Positions 11,549-24,100 of a stretch of 64,000 nucleotides of DNA are shown here, one piece after another; position 1 is the stretch's first letter; each line of letters opens with the position of its first letter. The notes under the pieces were generated by a model. It was not told the DNA's origin and searched no databases. It worked only from the letters and a program-made list of their open reading frames with translations. Position numbers and translations under genes: made by a program. Origin of the DNA: Owenia fusiformis (lineage: Eukaryota; Annelida; Polychaeta; Sabellida; Oweniidae); contig CAIIXF020000005.1 in NCBI GenBank assembly GCA_903813345.2, positions 29,579,375-29,643,374 of the forward strand, in the 5' to 3' direction.

Positions 11549-13046
11549 CAGGGTGTTCCTTATGTTTTAGGAATGATGCTGTATTTTATTGATCTCCTTT
11601 TCAATCTCACTGAACTTTTAACAAATTGTGTCCAAATATGTTGTGACTATTTTGGGAAAGTTTCATATCATGAAGGTAAGTAGACTTTTTTTTTTTTTTT
11701 TTTTTTATTAAAATCAATGTAACATATTTACAGGTTGTAGTGACTTAATAATATGGTTGCCATAGTTACCCAGGGGTAGGGTAGGTGGGGCAGGTGTAAC
11801 AACGCGCAAAACGTTTGAAATATTCTTAAAAATAGTCATTTTTGTATGAATTGTAAAAATGTCACTTGGTGACATTAAAATTGAAACATCTGAAATGTCA
11901 TGAGTTACAAAGGAAAATGGTCAGAGGTTATTTTGGCTGAGTGGCCATCTTGAAAGTTGAAATGTCATCAGGAAAGGAAAAACTTTGACTTAGGCAATGC
12001 ACAACAGTCCAAGATTGTGAAAATCATGGTTTCTGCAGCAGAAACAAATAAATTCCTTAGGAGTGCATATGGGGAATCAATAATGGCAACCTCTAGAGAG
12101 TATCAGTGGTACCGGTTCAAATCTAGAAGGGAAACTGAGACCAATAATCCAAAATGTGGATGTCCAAAAATACTTCTGCAGATCCCGAGTATCCCGATCC
12201 TACAGTACGATTTTCAAAATGGATGTCATTAGTGATGTTAGTTCCACATTTTGCTTTATTTTCGACATAGGTGCAACTAATTATAATTATACTTCATACA
12301 AAAAACTACTATTTTTACAAATATTTATATGTTTGAGCGTTGTTGCATCTGCTCCACCTACCCTAACCCTGGGTTACCATAGTTTACTCGAGTCTCTAGT
12401 CAATTTCTTGGCTAGAGGTAATTTCATCTGGAATACTGTGAACTGCATTTGAAAAAAGCTGGCCGGCGTGTCAAAAATTCATTGAATATTCTAAAAATCA
12501 CCAGATAAATAAATCATTAATTAAAATGGGACCGGCTCAGCTCTTTGATGAGATATTGTTATTGTATGATTTCGTCAGGATTTCGTCTAGAATTAAAACA
12601 AAATGGCGATATTCGAAAACTGGACGAAATGTCGTTATGTCTGACATTAGTAACTGGCTGTAAATTCTAAGTTAGCGATCCAGAAGATGTGAACTAATAC
12701 ATTGATCACTTCATGTGTGTTTTGGAATTTTGGTGAGGTAATAAGACCAAAACTTGCAATTCAAATTGTGATGTGGAAAAATGGCGGACATTTGATTTCA
12801 AATTTTATGATTACGTCATGACCCGTTATACATGCAGGAATTTATCTTTGGACGAAGGCCACGATACAGTGGCCTTAGAAGAAGGTAAACAATAGTAACC
12901 ATATTATTGAGTCTATTAGCTTTCGTGATATGAAACTTTCCCAATTTATTTACAACATATTTGGACACATTTTGTCAAAAAATCAGCTAGATTGAAAAGA
13001 AACCCAATCAAATACAGCATTATTCCTGAAACAATTGAACACCCTG
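11549..13046 (+). mobile_element. Degenerate mariner-like element with long imperfect TIRs
   Basis: Left end CAGGGTGTTCCTTATGTTTT and right end complement to CAGGGTGTTCAATTGTTTC, each next to TA (11547-11548 and 13047-13048). The arms match for over 120 bp. A second inverted pair lies inside: CCCAGGGGTAGGGTAGGTGG at about 11770 and its complement near 12355. At 11957-12165 on the plus strand a mariner-like N-terminal helix-turn-helix relic reads F-L-R-S-A-Y-G-E-S, Y-Q-W-Y-R-F-K-S-R-R-E-T and P-K-C-G-C-P-K. The catalytic half is missing. A T24 run sits at about 11683-11706. Confidence 0.78.
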
Positions 13047-13613
13047 TATTTTAAATTGGAGTTACTGGTCATCCTCGATACGACGAATCTTCGATTCGTG
13101 CTTTATAGTCGGATTTCCGGATTGATTTTTTGGAGTAAATTTGAATTAATTTACCACCTAAATCTCATTAATGTACTATTACAGACAAAAATCATAATTA
13201 ATTGAACTCGTGAAACAGCAAGATAACACAAAGATATTTCATTAATCTTAAATATGATCTATTTTTCAATACTTTCAAAAACTGAAGCGACTCTCCCTTC
13301 ATGTGATTAGATGCAATTTATAAAACCTTAATTGCAAGCAAGGGTAAACATTATTAGAAGATAGTAAGATTGAGTAATAAAGCACTGTCAAGAAAATGGA
13401 GCGATAATGAAGGATATCAGCGGATTGTTATTTTTAGATCGTATAAGTAAATGAATGCGGATTATATCCTCCCATCCTGTTTTCAAAAACGTGCATATTA
13501 TCCCGTCTTCCCCACCAACGCAGCCGGAATATCAATTAGAATCAGAAAAACAGATAACGTAAACAGATGGGATCGAACGATAGCTCTAGATGGAGAAATG
13601 AAGAGAAAATACC

Positions 13614-13982
13614 CTCTTGCCATAATGATATGGTTGTTAAAGTTAATTATAAACTATCAATGCATTTGAAAAAATGAAAAAACTGTTCTCTTGCCATGAT
13701 GATATGGTTGTTAAAGTTAATTATAAAGTATCAATACATTTGAAAAAATGGAGAAAACTGTCTTCTTGCCATGATGACATGGTTGTTAAAGTTAATTAAA
13801 AACTATCAATACATTTGAAAAAATGGAGAAAACTGTTCTCTTGCCATGATGATATGGTTGTTAAAGTTAATTAAAAACGATCAATGCATTTGAAGAAAAT
13901 GGAGAAAACTGTCTTCTTGCCATGATGATATGGTTGTAAAGTTAACCATAAACTATCAATACATTTGAAAAAATGAGAATAT
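13614..13982. repeat. 74-bp minisatellite, five copies
   Basis: Units share CTTGCCATGATGATATGGTT, GTTAAAGTTAATTATAAA and CATTTGAAAAAATGGAGAAA, spaced 74-75 bp. The first unit overlaps the end of a chance open frame (13451-13669). Confidence 0.9.
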
Positions 13983-13989
13983 GTTATCT

Positions 13990-15290
13990 TTGATCATTTA
14001 CAAATGCATAGTTAATATCAAGAAGGCTGTAAGGAAGGAAGAAGGAAGTAACGTCATAAAATCATCTGAAGATTGTTTTGATATTGTTCAGAGTTTAAAT
14101 TATACATTACATATAATTTGTCTTCATTTCATATAACTTGGCAAGCCTTATATAATGCTCTATGATTAGGACGTATGGCTAAGTTTACGAATAACTGAAT
14201 TTCTGAAGCTCTCCTTGCTACTATCTACTATAGAATTATCATAAACAATGGCTAGTGACATTACTTCAAAGTCAGTTTTGAAAGATGACTGTACTGCAGA
14301 TGACTGCAGGTCGTTCAATAAGTTTATGCAAAAACATTCTCATGTTTTTATTTTTCAATGTTTTTCCTTGAAATTTTCACAAATCATAGAAAAATACATA
14401 CCCATTGAAAAACAAAAAATAATTAACTTTCTTTTGATTGGTCAAACATTAATTGGAGTAGAGTATTTCTTTTAAGGTTTCTTTGCGACCTTTTACTTTT
14501 GACAGTTGTCATCAAAATCATTTTTATCAATCTCGTTCTTTCTCTTTGTTATCGTTTAATTATATATGCCAAAAATTTGTGTTATAACTCAATGTGTTTT
14601 TATTCCATAGTATCATCATACGAGGGTTGCCCCAGAAGTAATGCACTATATGCTCTTACTTTTTTTAATATACTTCAATTCAGCTGTTCAAAATGTAATG
14701 TCAACAGTGGTAAAAAGGCAAACATTGAATTAGAAAGCGAAGACCAAACAACATGCTGAACCATAATTCTAATAACGTAAGAGGTTGTATAATGCGATAT
14801 TATGGTCTTAGTAAACTTACTCATAATGGTGTAGATGATATAATAAATCAAAGATTAAATTTACTTATCTTATAGTAAACAAGCGGTATGTCATAGAATG
14901 TTACCGACATAAGATGTTTTTTAGTATCTGTAAACGACCGGATGCTTTTAAGGAATATTAGTAGACAATCTGATATTGTCTGGGGTTTCAAAATGACTTA
15001 AAATCCACATTATATATAATACGCCGGAAGTAGCTGTAGATTAAAGTACGTGCCATAAAATAAAACACTATCTGTCGCCCTGCTAGCTAATACTGTGGTC
15101 ATTGAAGTGGTCCCAAACCGAATCTAAATAATGCACCATTATACAGGTATGGGACATGGCTGTATCTTGTTGGATCCACTGTTGCATATCAATGTTTCTA
15201 ATTCTCCTTGTACCTTGGACTTGAGGTATCATTGAAAGATGAACAGGTATTCACCTCAATAGTATAAAATATTTGTATGACATCATTTTT
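13990..15290. other. Mostly featureless; one solo mariner-type end at 14621
   Basis: At 14621 the sequence CGAGGGTTGCCCCAGAAGTA, preceded by TA, has the form of a mariner terminal repeat. No opposite end or transposase was found, so this is a truncated remnant about 140 bp long. The rest is AT-rich without coding signals. Confidence 0.45.
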
Positions 15291-15379
15291 GTCCGTATCA
15301 CTTAAATTCTGATACTACTACGACCAAGAGAGGCAAATAGCGAAAACGATTATCACCACTGAACCCAAGCCAAAGAGGC

Positions 15380-17715
15380 GCATGAACTCAAAACTATCTC
15401 ATCAATTGATCAACTCAATAAATCTGATAAAAACTATTGGAGGTTAATTAAATCATTCCTTGGTAACAATTTACATAAAAATGATATTTCTAGTATCTAT
15501 GACGATGTCTCTGGACACGACTTGATATAGCTAACCGATTTATGAGTTTCTTTGCCTCAAAAAATCATACTGATGCAACTTTTGATCAATTGCCCCATTT
15601 CCTAATTAGGACTAATTCTCTTCTAATTTCCGCCCAGACCGATCAATTCGAGGTTATGAAAATAATTTTGTCCTTAGACACCTCAAAGGCATGTGGCCCA
15701 GATAACATCACCAACAAAATGTTGAATTTGACAGCCCATACCATTTCAAAACCTTTATCCAACTTATTCAACAAACTTTTATCAAAGTGTACCTACCCGG
15801 ATATCTGGAAAATTGGAAATGTTTGCCCAATTTTTAAGAAGAATGACAAATCAAACATCAACAATTAAAGACCTATCACTCTTTTAAGATGTATCTCTAA
15901 GGTATTTGAAAAAGTTTTAGCTGATCGGATCAGGAAGTATTTAATTGACAATAATCTTCTTTTCAAACATCAGTCCGGATTCTTACCAGGTCATAGTACT
16001 ATTCATCAACTTTTATCGATTGAACATTTTCTTCAGAGCACATTCGAACAAGGAAAAGCTTCCAAAACACTTTTTCTAGATATAGCGGCAGCATTTGACA
16101 GAGTACCACATAAGCTACTACTTCATAAACTTTCAGCATATGGCTTCCAAGGGCAAATTCAAAAAATTATCAAATCTAACCTTACTAACAGAAAAATTGC
16201 TGTACAGATATCTGGGGAAATTTCAAATTATTCTGAAAATGAATTTATCAATTGTGGTGTCCCCCAGGGCTCAATACTTGGACCAATATTATTTCTCCTT
16301 TACATTAATGACCTTCCCGACAATCTGGAGGGGCATTGCTATATTTATGCGAATGACAGTTCTCTACATCAACCTTTTGACCCTAAGCATCCACAAGAAG
16401 TAGATTCAATAGTCAGATCTAACCTAATTAAAATTGAAAAATGGTCTGACACCTGGAAATTAGAGTTTAAACCTGAAAAGAGGTCTGAAATGATATTCCA
16501 CTCATCCAGATCTAAAGTCGATAATGTTTCTGTCTCAAAGTTAAACAATGTTGAAATTACCAGAGATCACGAGCACAAACATCTGCCTATCATATGACAA
16601 GCATATTGGAGAAATTATATCAAAAATACGAAAAATGTTGAACCCTTTAAAGAAACTTAAATACAAGTTAGGTAGCAAGCATCTAGAAACCATATTTAAG
16701 TCCTTTATTTTACCCCATTTTGACTATGGTGCTATCATGTACAGCACAGCCTCAAAATTCCTATTACAACGACTCGACAGTCTTTATTACAAAGCTGCAC
16801 TTTATTGTTCTGGGTGTATCCAAGAGAGCAGTTCAAAAAAGGTTTTAAACCTACTCAATTGGCCAACTCTTGAATCAAGACGCATTATCCAGATTAACAA
16901 CGTTATGTTCAAAATTGTAAATGGTACAAGTCTTCCCTATGTAACTGATATTTTTGACAAATTTAGAAACCATGCAAACAGAGTATTGAGATATAATGAA
17001 GCATTTAAAATGCCCATTAGATGTTCAAATAGATTCTCCACCTCAGCAATACCAGCTGCAATTTCAAATTGGATCAATCTTCCACCTGCTTTTAAATCTA
17101 TGAATACTCTTTCGAATTTAAAAAAACACCAAAGAGTACATTTCCAAAAAACGCCCTCGATTTTGTCTACAAGCCAGCTTAATCTAACAAGGGATCAAGA
17201 AATAGTTCTCAATAAAGTGAGAGCCGACCTATACTTTAAAGCCCAGTTCTACGCTCACAACTTTCAGTCTATTGACAGCCCTAATTGCACTTGTGGAAAA
17301 CCACAAACTCTGAAACATTTTCTCTTTCAATGTGACTTACTTACTTTACAAAGACAGCAGTTCAAGGACAAACTCACTGATCTCGAACCAAACATCTTCA
17401 GTCATAATCTCACTCAAACTGATTTCATGGCTATTTTGAAAACAGGAATTCCCAAATTAAACATAGATGCAAATTCCAAAATACTACTTCTCATTGTTAA
17501 TTTTATCAAGACAATAGCTAATTCCCTCCTTCTTATCCATCTTTAGTATCCTATAGTCCCGTCACACTTGCCCTAGTCCAAGACCCTGCCTGCTCTGCCA
17601 CTTCTACTTCCACCTGCCCCCTATTCTTATATAATGCCATTGTGGCGATTTAAGAATTTACATGTCTGTGTATTTACACTTTTTTGTATTCTATTGAAAT
17701 AAATTTAATAATAAT
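15380..17715 (+). mobile_element. 5-prime truncated non-LTR retrotransposon (LINE) with broken reverse transcriptase
   Basis: A jockey/CR1-like reverse transcriptase on the plus strand. Seen in order: N-Y-W-R-L-I-K linker (about 15430), S-L-D-T-S-K-A-C-G-P-D-N (15670), R-P-I-T-L-L (15870), the catalytic L-F-L-D-I-A-A-A-F-D (16070), C-G-V-P-Q-G-S-I-L-G-P (16255), and Y-I-Y-A-N-D-S where Y/F-A-D-D is expected (16340). The C-terminal part, 16548-17546, ends with a C-x-C-G-x8-H-x4-C zinc motif typical of these ORF2 proteins. Disruptions: a frameshift near 15522, an in-frame TAA at 15866-15868 in place of Tyr, the D-to-N change in the catalytic site, and a frameshift near 16590. The 3-prime end has AATAAATTTAATAATAATAA at about 17698, a simple-repeat tail. 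No endonuclease or ORF1 remains. Confidence 0.92.
15542..17546 (+). pseudogene. Reverse transcriptase ORF2 remnant of the LINE
   Basis: The readable coding core of the element. Frame 2 runs 15542-16585 interrupted by one TAA (15866-15868), then frame 3 runs 16548-17546. Because the active-site aspartate pair is A-N-D rather than A-D-D, the enzyme would be inactive even without the frame breaks. Confidence 0.88.
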
Positions 17716-18070
17716 AAAAAACTGAACCCAGGACCCTTTTCATTGAATTCGGGGAAATTTTGGTCAAAGTGATGTCATATTTGGAATCTATATATGTACA
17801 TGTAAAAGTATAATTCTAAGTTCGGGGAGATACCCAGTAGACCAAATGTTAAAAAATCACAAAAAGTGAAATATTTTTTCTTGCATTGGACAGATAACAT
17901 TTTCTTTTACTGGACTTATTTCAATTTGCATAACTATTCACTGTGACTATTAGATACATAAGAAAATTGAACCACTAAAACAAATGAATATTTAAGTTAA
18001 AGGGAACTTTCTCCTATACCCGCTATGCCATCTGACCCGAACGAGACACCTGGTGGTGAAACTGGTAACT
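17716..18070. other. Short stretch without gene
   Basis: Non-coding AT-rich sequence following the LINE tail; nothing recognised. Confidence 0.4.
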
Positions 18071-18079
18071 GCCTACTCC

Positions 18080-18440
18080 GCATCTGCTTTATTCAGGAAA
18101 ACGTTTGGGATAGAGTCTAATAGTAATAATTATTAGCACTGTCAAAGAACCATGGGAAACGTTCGGGACCATAGTTGTCAAATTAAAAATCATCACCCTT
18201 GTCATGGAACTATGTGAAACGTTTTGAGAACATAATACGAGATATAGTAGCCAAATAGCAATAATTATCAACACCCTTGTCATTTAACTCATGGAGAGAA
18301 TGGCGACCATTAGAGTCAAATAGCTGTTTTTGGCATCCTTGTCATGGAACTCGGGGAAACGCTTATGACAAAGAGAGTCAAATAGCAATAATTCTCAGCA
18401 ACCTTTGTCATAGAATTCAGGGAACGCTTGTGAAAAGGAC
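18080..18440. repeat. Degenerate tandem repeat, about 60-74 bp, five copies
   Basis: Copies share CCTTGTCATGGAACTCGGGG, GAAACG and TCAAATAGCAATAATTATCA. They start near 18137, 18195, 18269, 18332 and 18399, with variable spacing. Open frames on both strands here come from the repeat. Confidence 0.75.
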
Positions 18441-18499
18441 CTTGAGATTCAACGTCTTTGACAAGGTTTTAATATCTAAAAAATAATACATATTGATGA

Positions 18500-19230
18500 T
18501 AACTAGAAATCGCCATCCTGTCATTATAATCTGATTAATGTCGAAGTAATTAATCAAAGTTTAGTTCTCATATTGAATAAATTGATGAATTACAAAACTA
18601 CGGGGGTAAAATTACAGAGGAATCTGCAAAAGTTAAGTAGGCTCATGTACCTAATGGCTAATATATCATTAGCGACGGTTCACGTCGTTAATCACCTATG
18701 AGTCCTTATTTATAGAGATGGAGACTTTTCAATCATTTTCTCGGGGATTATAATTTTGTTTTTCATTGAGGTTATTTATGACATTCTTACACATACAAAC
18801 TACTTTCTATACTTTATGAGTTCGGTCAACTATTATTCATAACTGATTCTTAGGTTACTTTTTGACTTGAAACCTATTATTACACTAGTTTTTATTTCTT
18901 TATGGTCAAATGCCAATTCCTATTAAAGCTACTTTATAGCATTTTAAGTATAGGTGTATTTGTTTCCTATTTTTCAGTTCATTTCTTTAAAAACAAAGAC
19001 ATTTAGACATGATTATGTCCCCTCCATTTTAAAGATAAATAATATTTAGTTTAAGTATCTTAGAATAAAGTCAAGAGTAACTATAAGTCTAATTAAGGAC
19101 TTTTCAAAATATAATTGCATACAAATAATTACAGTAGTAGCTATGGTCCATAAATGGTCGTTACCTTATAAGGGTCATCATCGGTTAAAGGGGAATATAC
19201 ATAAACATCGGGATGTGAACTTCGTTTTCA
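18500..19230. other. Stretch without recognisable gene
   Basis: AT-rich, no coding or repeat signal noticed. Confidence 0.4.
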
Positions 19231-19237
19231 TATATCT

Positions 19238-19691
19238 CACTGGTGATCCACTTGATTACGCTGGTTACCGAAACGGTTCGTTTCGGTAGCAAAATGTGGG
19301 AACTTTGAAGGTACGACTTCATTTTTTCATTTCCCGCGTTGTTTAAGAAAATGTACATGTTTGCGAACAAAGAGTTCATAAGAATCGTCGATTTAATACC
19401 TCGCTATTGTTACATAAACGGAACGGGTTAGAAGTGCAGATCTTAACCGTTTTGAAGTTCCGTCTACGTAACAAAAGTAAGGTATTAAATCGACGATTCT
19501 GTTGTCTTCTGAACTATTTGTTTGCAAACATGTGCATTTTCTTAGACATATGATACTGATGCACGTTTGGGATAAAATGTCGGAGGAATTCTGCATACAA
19601 CGCGTGAAATAAGGAAAAAATTAAAATCGTACCTTCCGAGGTTTCGACATCTTGTTACCGAAACGAACCGTAATTGAGTTGTTCACTAGTG
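19238..19691. repeat. Fold-back MITE, about 450 bp
   Basis: A long imperfect palindrome centred near 19440. The left arm has CGGTTCGTTTCGGTAGC, GAAGGTACGA, AAGAAAATGTACATGTTTGC and AATCGTCGATTTAATACC; the right arm carries the complements in reverse order. The ends are CACTGGTGATCCACTTGATT and the complement of CACTAGTGAACAACTCAATT, resembling hAT-type termini, but no clean 8-bp target duplication was found. A 13-bp insertion, CTGGTTACCGAAA, disturbs the left arm. No coding capacity. Confidence 0.78.
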
Positions 19692-19699
19692 TAAGATCT

Positions 19700-20600
19700 A
19701 GAAACCTACTGCAAGATTCCGACTCGTATATAAAGAGTTCTTTATTCATTTAGTTGACACTTACAAGTCACTGGACTGCAAAAGTGTCAATCTAGCTTTG
19801 ACCTAGGATTTTAAACCTTGAAACTTGAAAATATTTGTATTAACCATGCAAAAATTTCAACGATGTAAAACTATATTGAATCACATACTCCGTTCCATTT
19901 AAGTTGTTAATATTATGTTAGACTTAATAACAAAATGTCTGAGATTATAAGTTAAAGAAATCCACAAAATATATTTTAGGTGAAAATTTTACACAAGTAA
20001 GACACATGTGTGAACGGGAATGGTTGAATTGCATTCCCACTATTCCTAGCATGACTACTTAACTTAGGTACCCCATACATGTATCCATCGGTGTAGATAT
20101 CTTAGTATAGTCATTCTATACACTGTTTGCGTAGCCTACAATTAGTGAATTAGCCATTTTTATATTTTAAGAGGAATATACAGTCAACAAAAATACGGCT
20201 TTTTGATGGTGAATTTTAAAGTATAGCAATGATGCCGTTTATTGAATCAATCAGAAAAGGTATTTTCTGTTCTGAGAGCTAAACATGTCCGCCTTCCATG
20301 ATCACGGTCTTTCTCTTGTCACCATCAAAGTATAGTAGCCTCCACACAGCTACCTATTCCTATTTCGTAAACATTTATGAGGTCACCATTTTGCTATCGG
20401 AGAAAGTGATGTTTAATCGCTCTTTGTTTAAGCTTTGCCTGTGAACGAATTATTGAATGATAATTATCTTTGTCAGTGTTAGATTATTGGCATTGTGGTC
20501 ATTTTATAGTTTCGTAGTATATAATTCGTGTATAAAAATTGTAATTGTCGTGGTGATGAAGATGACGTTCTCGTTCTAGTTCCCGGTTTCTTGCCCGCGA
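19700..20600. other. Non-coding, likely 3-prime of the sushi gene
   Basis: No sushi-type exon seen. TTTTTGATGGTGA near 20200 and TCACCATCAAAG near 20317 are a short inverted pair reminiscent of the hairpin at 9297-9326. An AAATAAAT-type simple repeat lies at 20661-20700. Confidence 0.4.
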
Positions 20601-20638
20601 TGTCCACCTTTGCCAGCGTATCCCGGCCTGGTTTGACA

Positions 20639-20658
20639 TTAGCACGTGCTTCGGTCAA
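20639..20658 (-). CDS. Speculative terminal coding exon 35
   Basis: A T-rich tract ending in AG lies just above 20658 on the plus axis. Joined in phase 1 to exon 34, it reads F-D-R-S-T-C then TAA. This would end the protein with a free cysteine soon after the last sushi module. A clear polyadenylation signal was not found nearby. The true last exon may lie elsewhere. Confidence 0.2.
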
Positions 20659-20981
20659 CTATTAAATAAATAAAATAAATAAAAATAAAATAAATAAAAT
20701 AACATAATATCATAGGTTAGGATAAAGTCAATGATTTCAAAGAAAACAAAGACCAAATCATTATATTAAATATCTCTGAGGTAAATAGTTCAACACTTTA
20801 TCTGAGCTTTGCAGTCTCTCATTCGTGTAATACGGCCAACATAATATGTATCTTACTCTTTATGATTTGTGATTTATAAATAAGATAAGATTCATAAAAT
20901 AAGATGCTTTACTAACTGAATTCCTGAATATGTTCTTTAATACGGTATCAGGACAGCCTTCACAGAGTGAATTCTACTTAC

Positions 20982-21161
20982 AAACGCAGGTAGGAAAAGT
21001 GCCACCATGGTTATACAGGCCATCACTTTGACAGATAATGATTGGTTTTCCTACAAGTCTATAACATCGATCGCAGGTATAAACTGCTCTATCCCCACAG
21101 TCAGTGCCAAAGTAAGTGACCCTACCATTTTGGGGCCTTATGGGGTCTGCACATACCACAG
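20982..21161 (-). CDS. Exon 34, sushi module 27 (six-cysteine)
   Basis: A 60-codon exon in phase 1-1 with acceptor GTTATAG and a consensus GTAAGT donor, so the transcript must continue. It shows V-C-A-D-P-I-R-P-Q-N-G, G-T-D-C-G-D-R-A-V-Y-T-C-D-R-C-Y and ends P-T-C-V. Six cysteines. It lies 3.65 kb beyond exon 33, across an intron holding a MITE and a degenerate repeat. Confidence 0.85.
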
Positions 21162-24100
21162 CTATAACAATAGTTACATTTAGCGTTAATACAAACATAC
21201 ATCATATGAAATATATTACTACCGCTGCAAGTCAAAGTGAGGCCAAGTCTTCAACATTTGAGAAATACTATATCGCAGGATAGAACAAGAATGAATGCTG
21301 ATTTCCTTAATTTCGTCATCTCATGTTGTCTCAAATGTGGTCATTACTAAACAACATTGTCCGTGACACTAATTCAACTGAACATGTAGATGTACTACTC
21401 GTATTTTGAAACTTTATACAATGGGGTTTGGGCACAAAGGGCCAAAGTTCATAAAAACTATGTCATGTTGTATAGCTTACTTTGGCAAGATGGAAAATTT
21501 GTCCCCCACGATCCCTCCTCACTGCAAGTTATATTTCTTGGTCCAACTAACTGCCAACAATCCACGCATCCAAATGCCGCAACGCTTCCGCAGTTGAATG
21601 AATCGGAAAGAGTTAGTTGTCCTGGGGAATCCACTCTGATCCTTTGACAGGTTTTAACTGAAATTATGTTTTAAGACGTCAAATAAATACCGTGTGAATC
21701 TATTACCCAAGTGTGATGTTGAAATATAGTATTAAGTACCAATAGATTGGAATCATATGTCCTTATAAAACTACAGAAAATGCTGGATTTTTTTCTTCTA
21801 TGTCATGATAACATATATATTTTTATTCATTTATCTACTATGTTGACATAACCAACTCCTATAAATCACCAATAGTAATACCGGATATATACAGTGTACA
21901 TCCTGTTTTTATTGATACAGTTTAATGAAGTTTTATTGAGTATTTGAGAAAACAAAAAGTATTGTTATATAACATTATGTAATTCATAAAATACGTCATC
22001 ATATTATAATAGCAACAACAAACCTACTTAGTTTTGCCTATCAAAGAGTGCAAGTACCCAGAACATTACAGCTTCATGAATACAGTGTGCTTTATAATGA
22101 CCGTCCCAATCCACAGCCAATTCTAATCACATATGGTCCATGGATCTACACTCCCCTCCATAAGTTTGGCAATCTTTGCTCCCCCATTGAAATACGTGTT
22201 AAAGCCTCTTTATATTTGACTTTTTTATTTACTTAACCTGCGATGAAAATACTATTGATGGAACCGTAATTTGACTTTATTTCCAATCCCTCCAAATTTT
22301 CTGTATTTTCCTCAATTACAATAGGTCGAAAATTGATGATAAAGATAAATTTTTGAAAATCGACATTCCCATGTTAACCAATGGGAAATGGTAGGTTTGC
22401 CGCAAGTCATATGGCAGAAGATCCATCCATCCGAGTCATTGCAAAAAATACAAGTTGGGTAGGCAATTGAATTTGCTAACTTTATTTACCCAAAAATTGA
22501 TACGTTTCTTCAGGTTCAACAAAGTTATAGGTCTTTAAAGTCAAAATTGTTTTTCAAAAAACTCTCCCATTGAAGTAACACAGGAGCCGGAAAATGATTT
22601 TCAAAAATGACTTTGAAGCTCTGTAGCATTAGTATTCATCAAGTAAACTAAACACTTAATGTACAAAAAAATTTAAACAATTCAATTTTCTATATAAAAA
22701 TATTTTTTTGCTTAATCTTTTACTGAATAGATATCCTGATTTCTGATTTGCCCCGAACCCGCCATTTCCCATTGGTTTACATTAAAAATTCATCAAATTT
22801 ATCATCAATTTTTGACCTATTGTAATTGAGGAAAAAAAATTGAGAAAATTTGGAGGTATTGGAGATAAAGTCAAATTACGTTCTTTCCATTAATAGTAAA
22901 AAAGTATTTCCACCGCAGGTTAAGTAAATAAAAATTCAAAAGTAAAGAGGCTAGTTCAATTGGGGAGCAAAGGTTGCCAAACTTATGGAGGGGAGTGTAT
23001 GTATCATTACAACGCCTTTTCAATTCTAGACATATTTGCTAAATCCTGCCATGATTGATCATTTTGGAACATAATTTATGGACTAATGTTTGGTTGTCAC
23101 CATAACCCTAAATGTGCTAGATTTATGGTCGCTATTTGTAACTGATACATTACTGTAGATAGTACAATGGTGTTCCGAGAATTGGTTATCATTGCTTTTA
23201 ACAGCTGGGTATATGGCTTATTTATGAAAATGTCAAGAATTGAACGAGCTTTCATATGATATATAACACATGGAGGTACGTATATGCCATCTAGGATTGA
23301 TGATTGACGTGTTAGGCAGTCATTATGAAACACCCTGTATAATGTTACTTATATTTAGTTCATGTTACTGTCATTACATGAACAAGACATTAATTTCCCA
23401 AGAACATAACACTGTTCGTTGAAGGTAAGTAGCTATTACCTTGGGAGACTCACGTTTTTATTGTGGAAAATAGAATGTCATGTGAAACGTCAAAAACTAA
23501 CACGAAGATCCTAGAGTTGTAATGAAACATGTCACTATAGAAATACTTTATGGCATTATACTATGAAAAATGTATTGCTCCCATTAACCTGTCACGTTGA
23601 TTTATAAAATAAATAGCTAAAATATTCTTATCAAAGTGATAGTAATTATAAAAGTTACTTAAAAAGACAATTTACCATTAAGCACTAGCTTCTTTAATGG
23701 GTGTGATTAGACACCCACCCTGAGGCCCATAGCTTATTTATGCCTCGGTCATATTATTAAGCTCTACGGTCATTTGCTATATTGTGATCTCTACTTCGGT
23801 TTTTCTTAACCCTACTATCACATCAAACTAGTTCTCACTACATGTACGTACTCGAAACCGGGCTTTAACTGTCCAGGTTTGACGTACTAAGACGTTTGGT
23901 GTCTGTTTACAAACTACCCAAACGAGTAGGTCACTCAGACCTTAGAGCATGCTCAAAATTTTCTGGTAGCGTTTCTGGTGACTTCACGTTCTGCAATCAG
24001 AACGAGTGACAACGTACTTAAGACGACCTAGACGCACTGGGGACACACTACGAACTGAACTGTCAGATTTCAATCCTAGTAATGCGTCAATTAGGGACGC

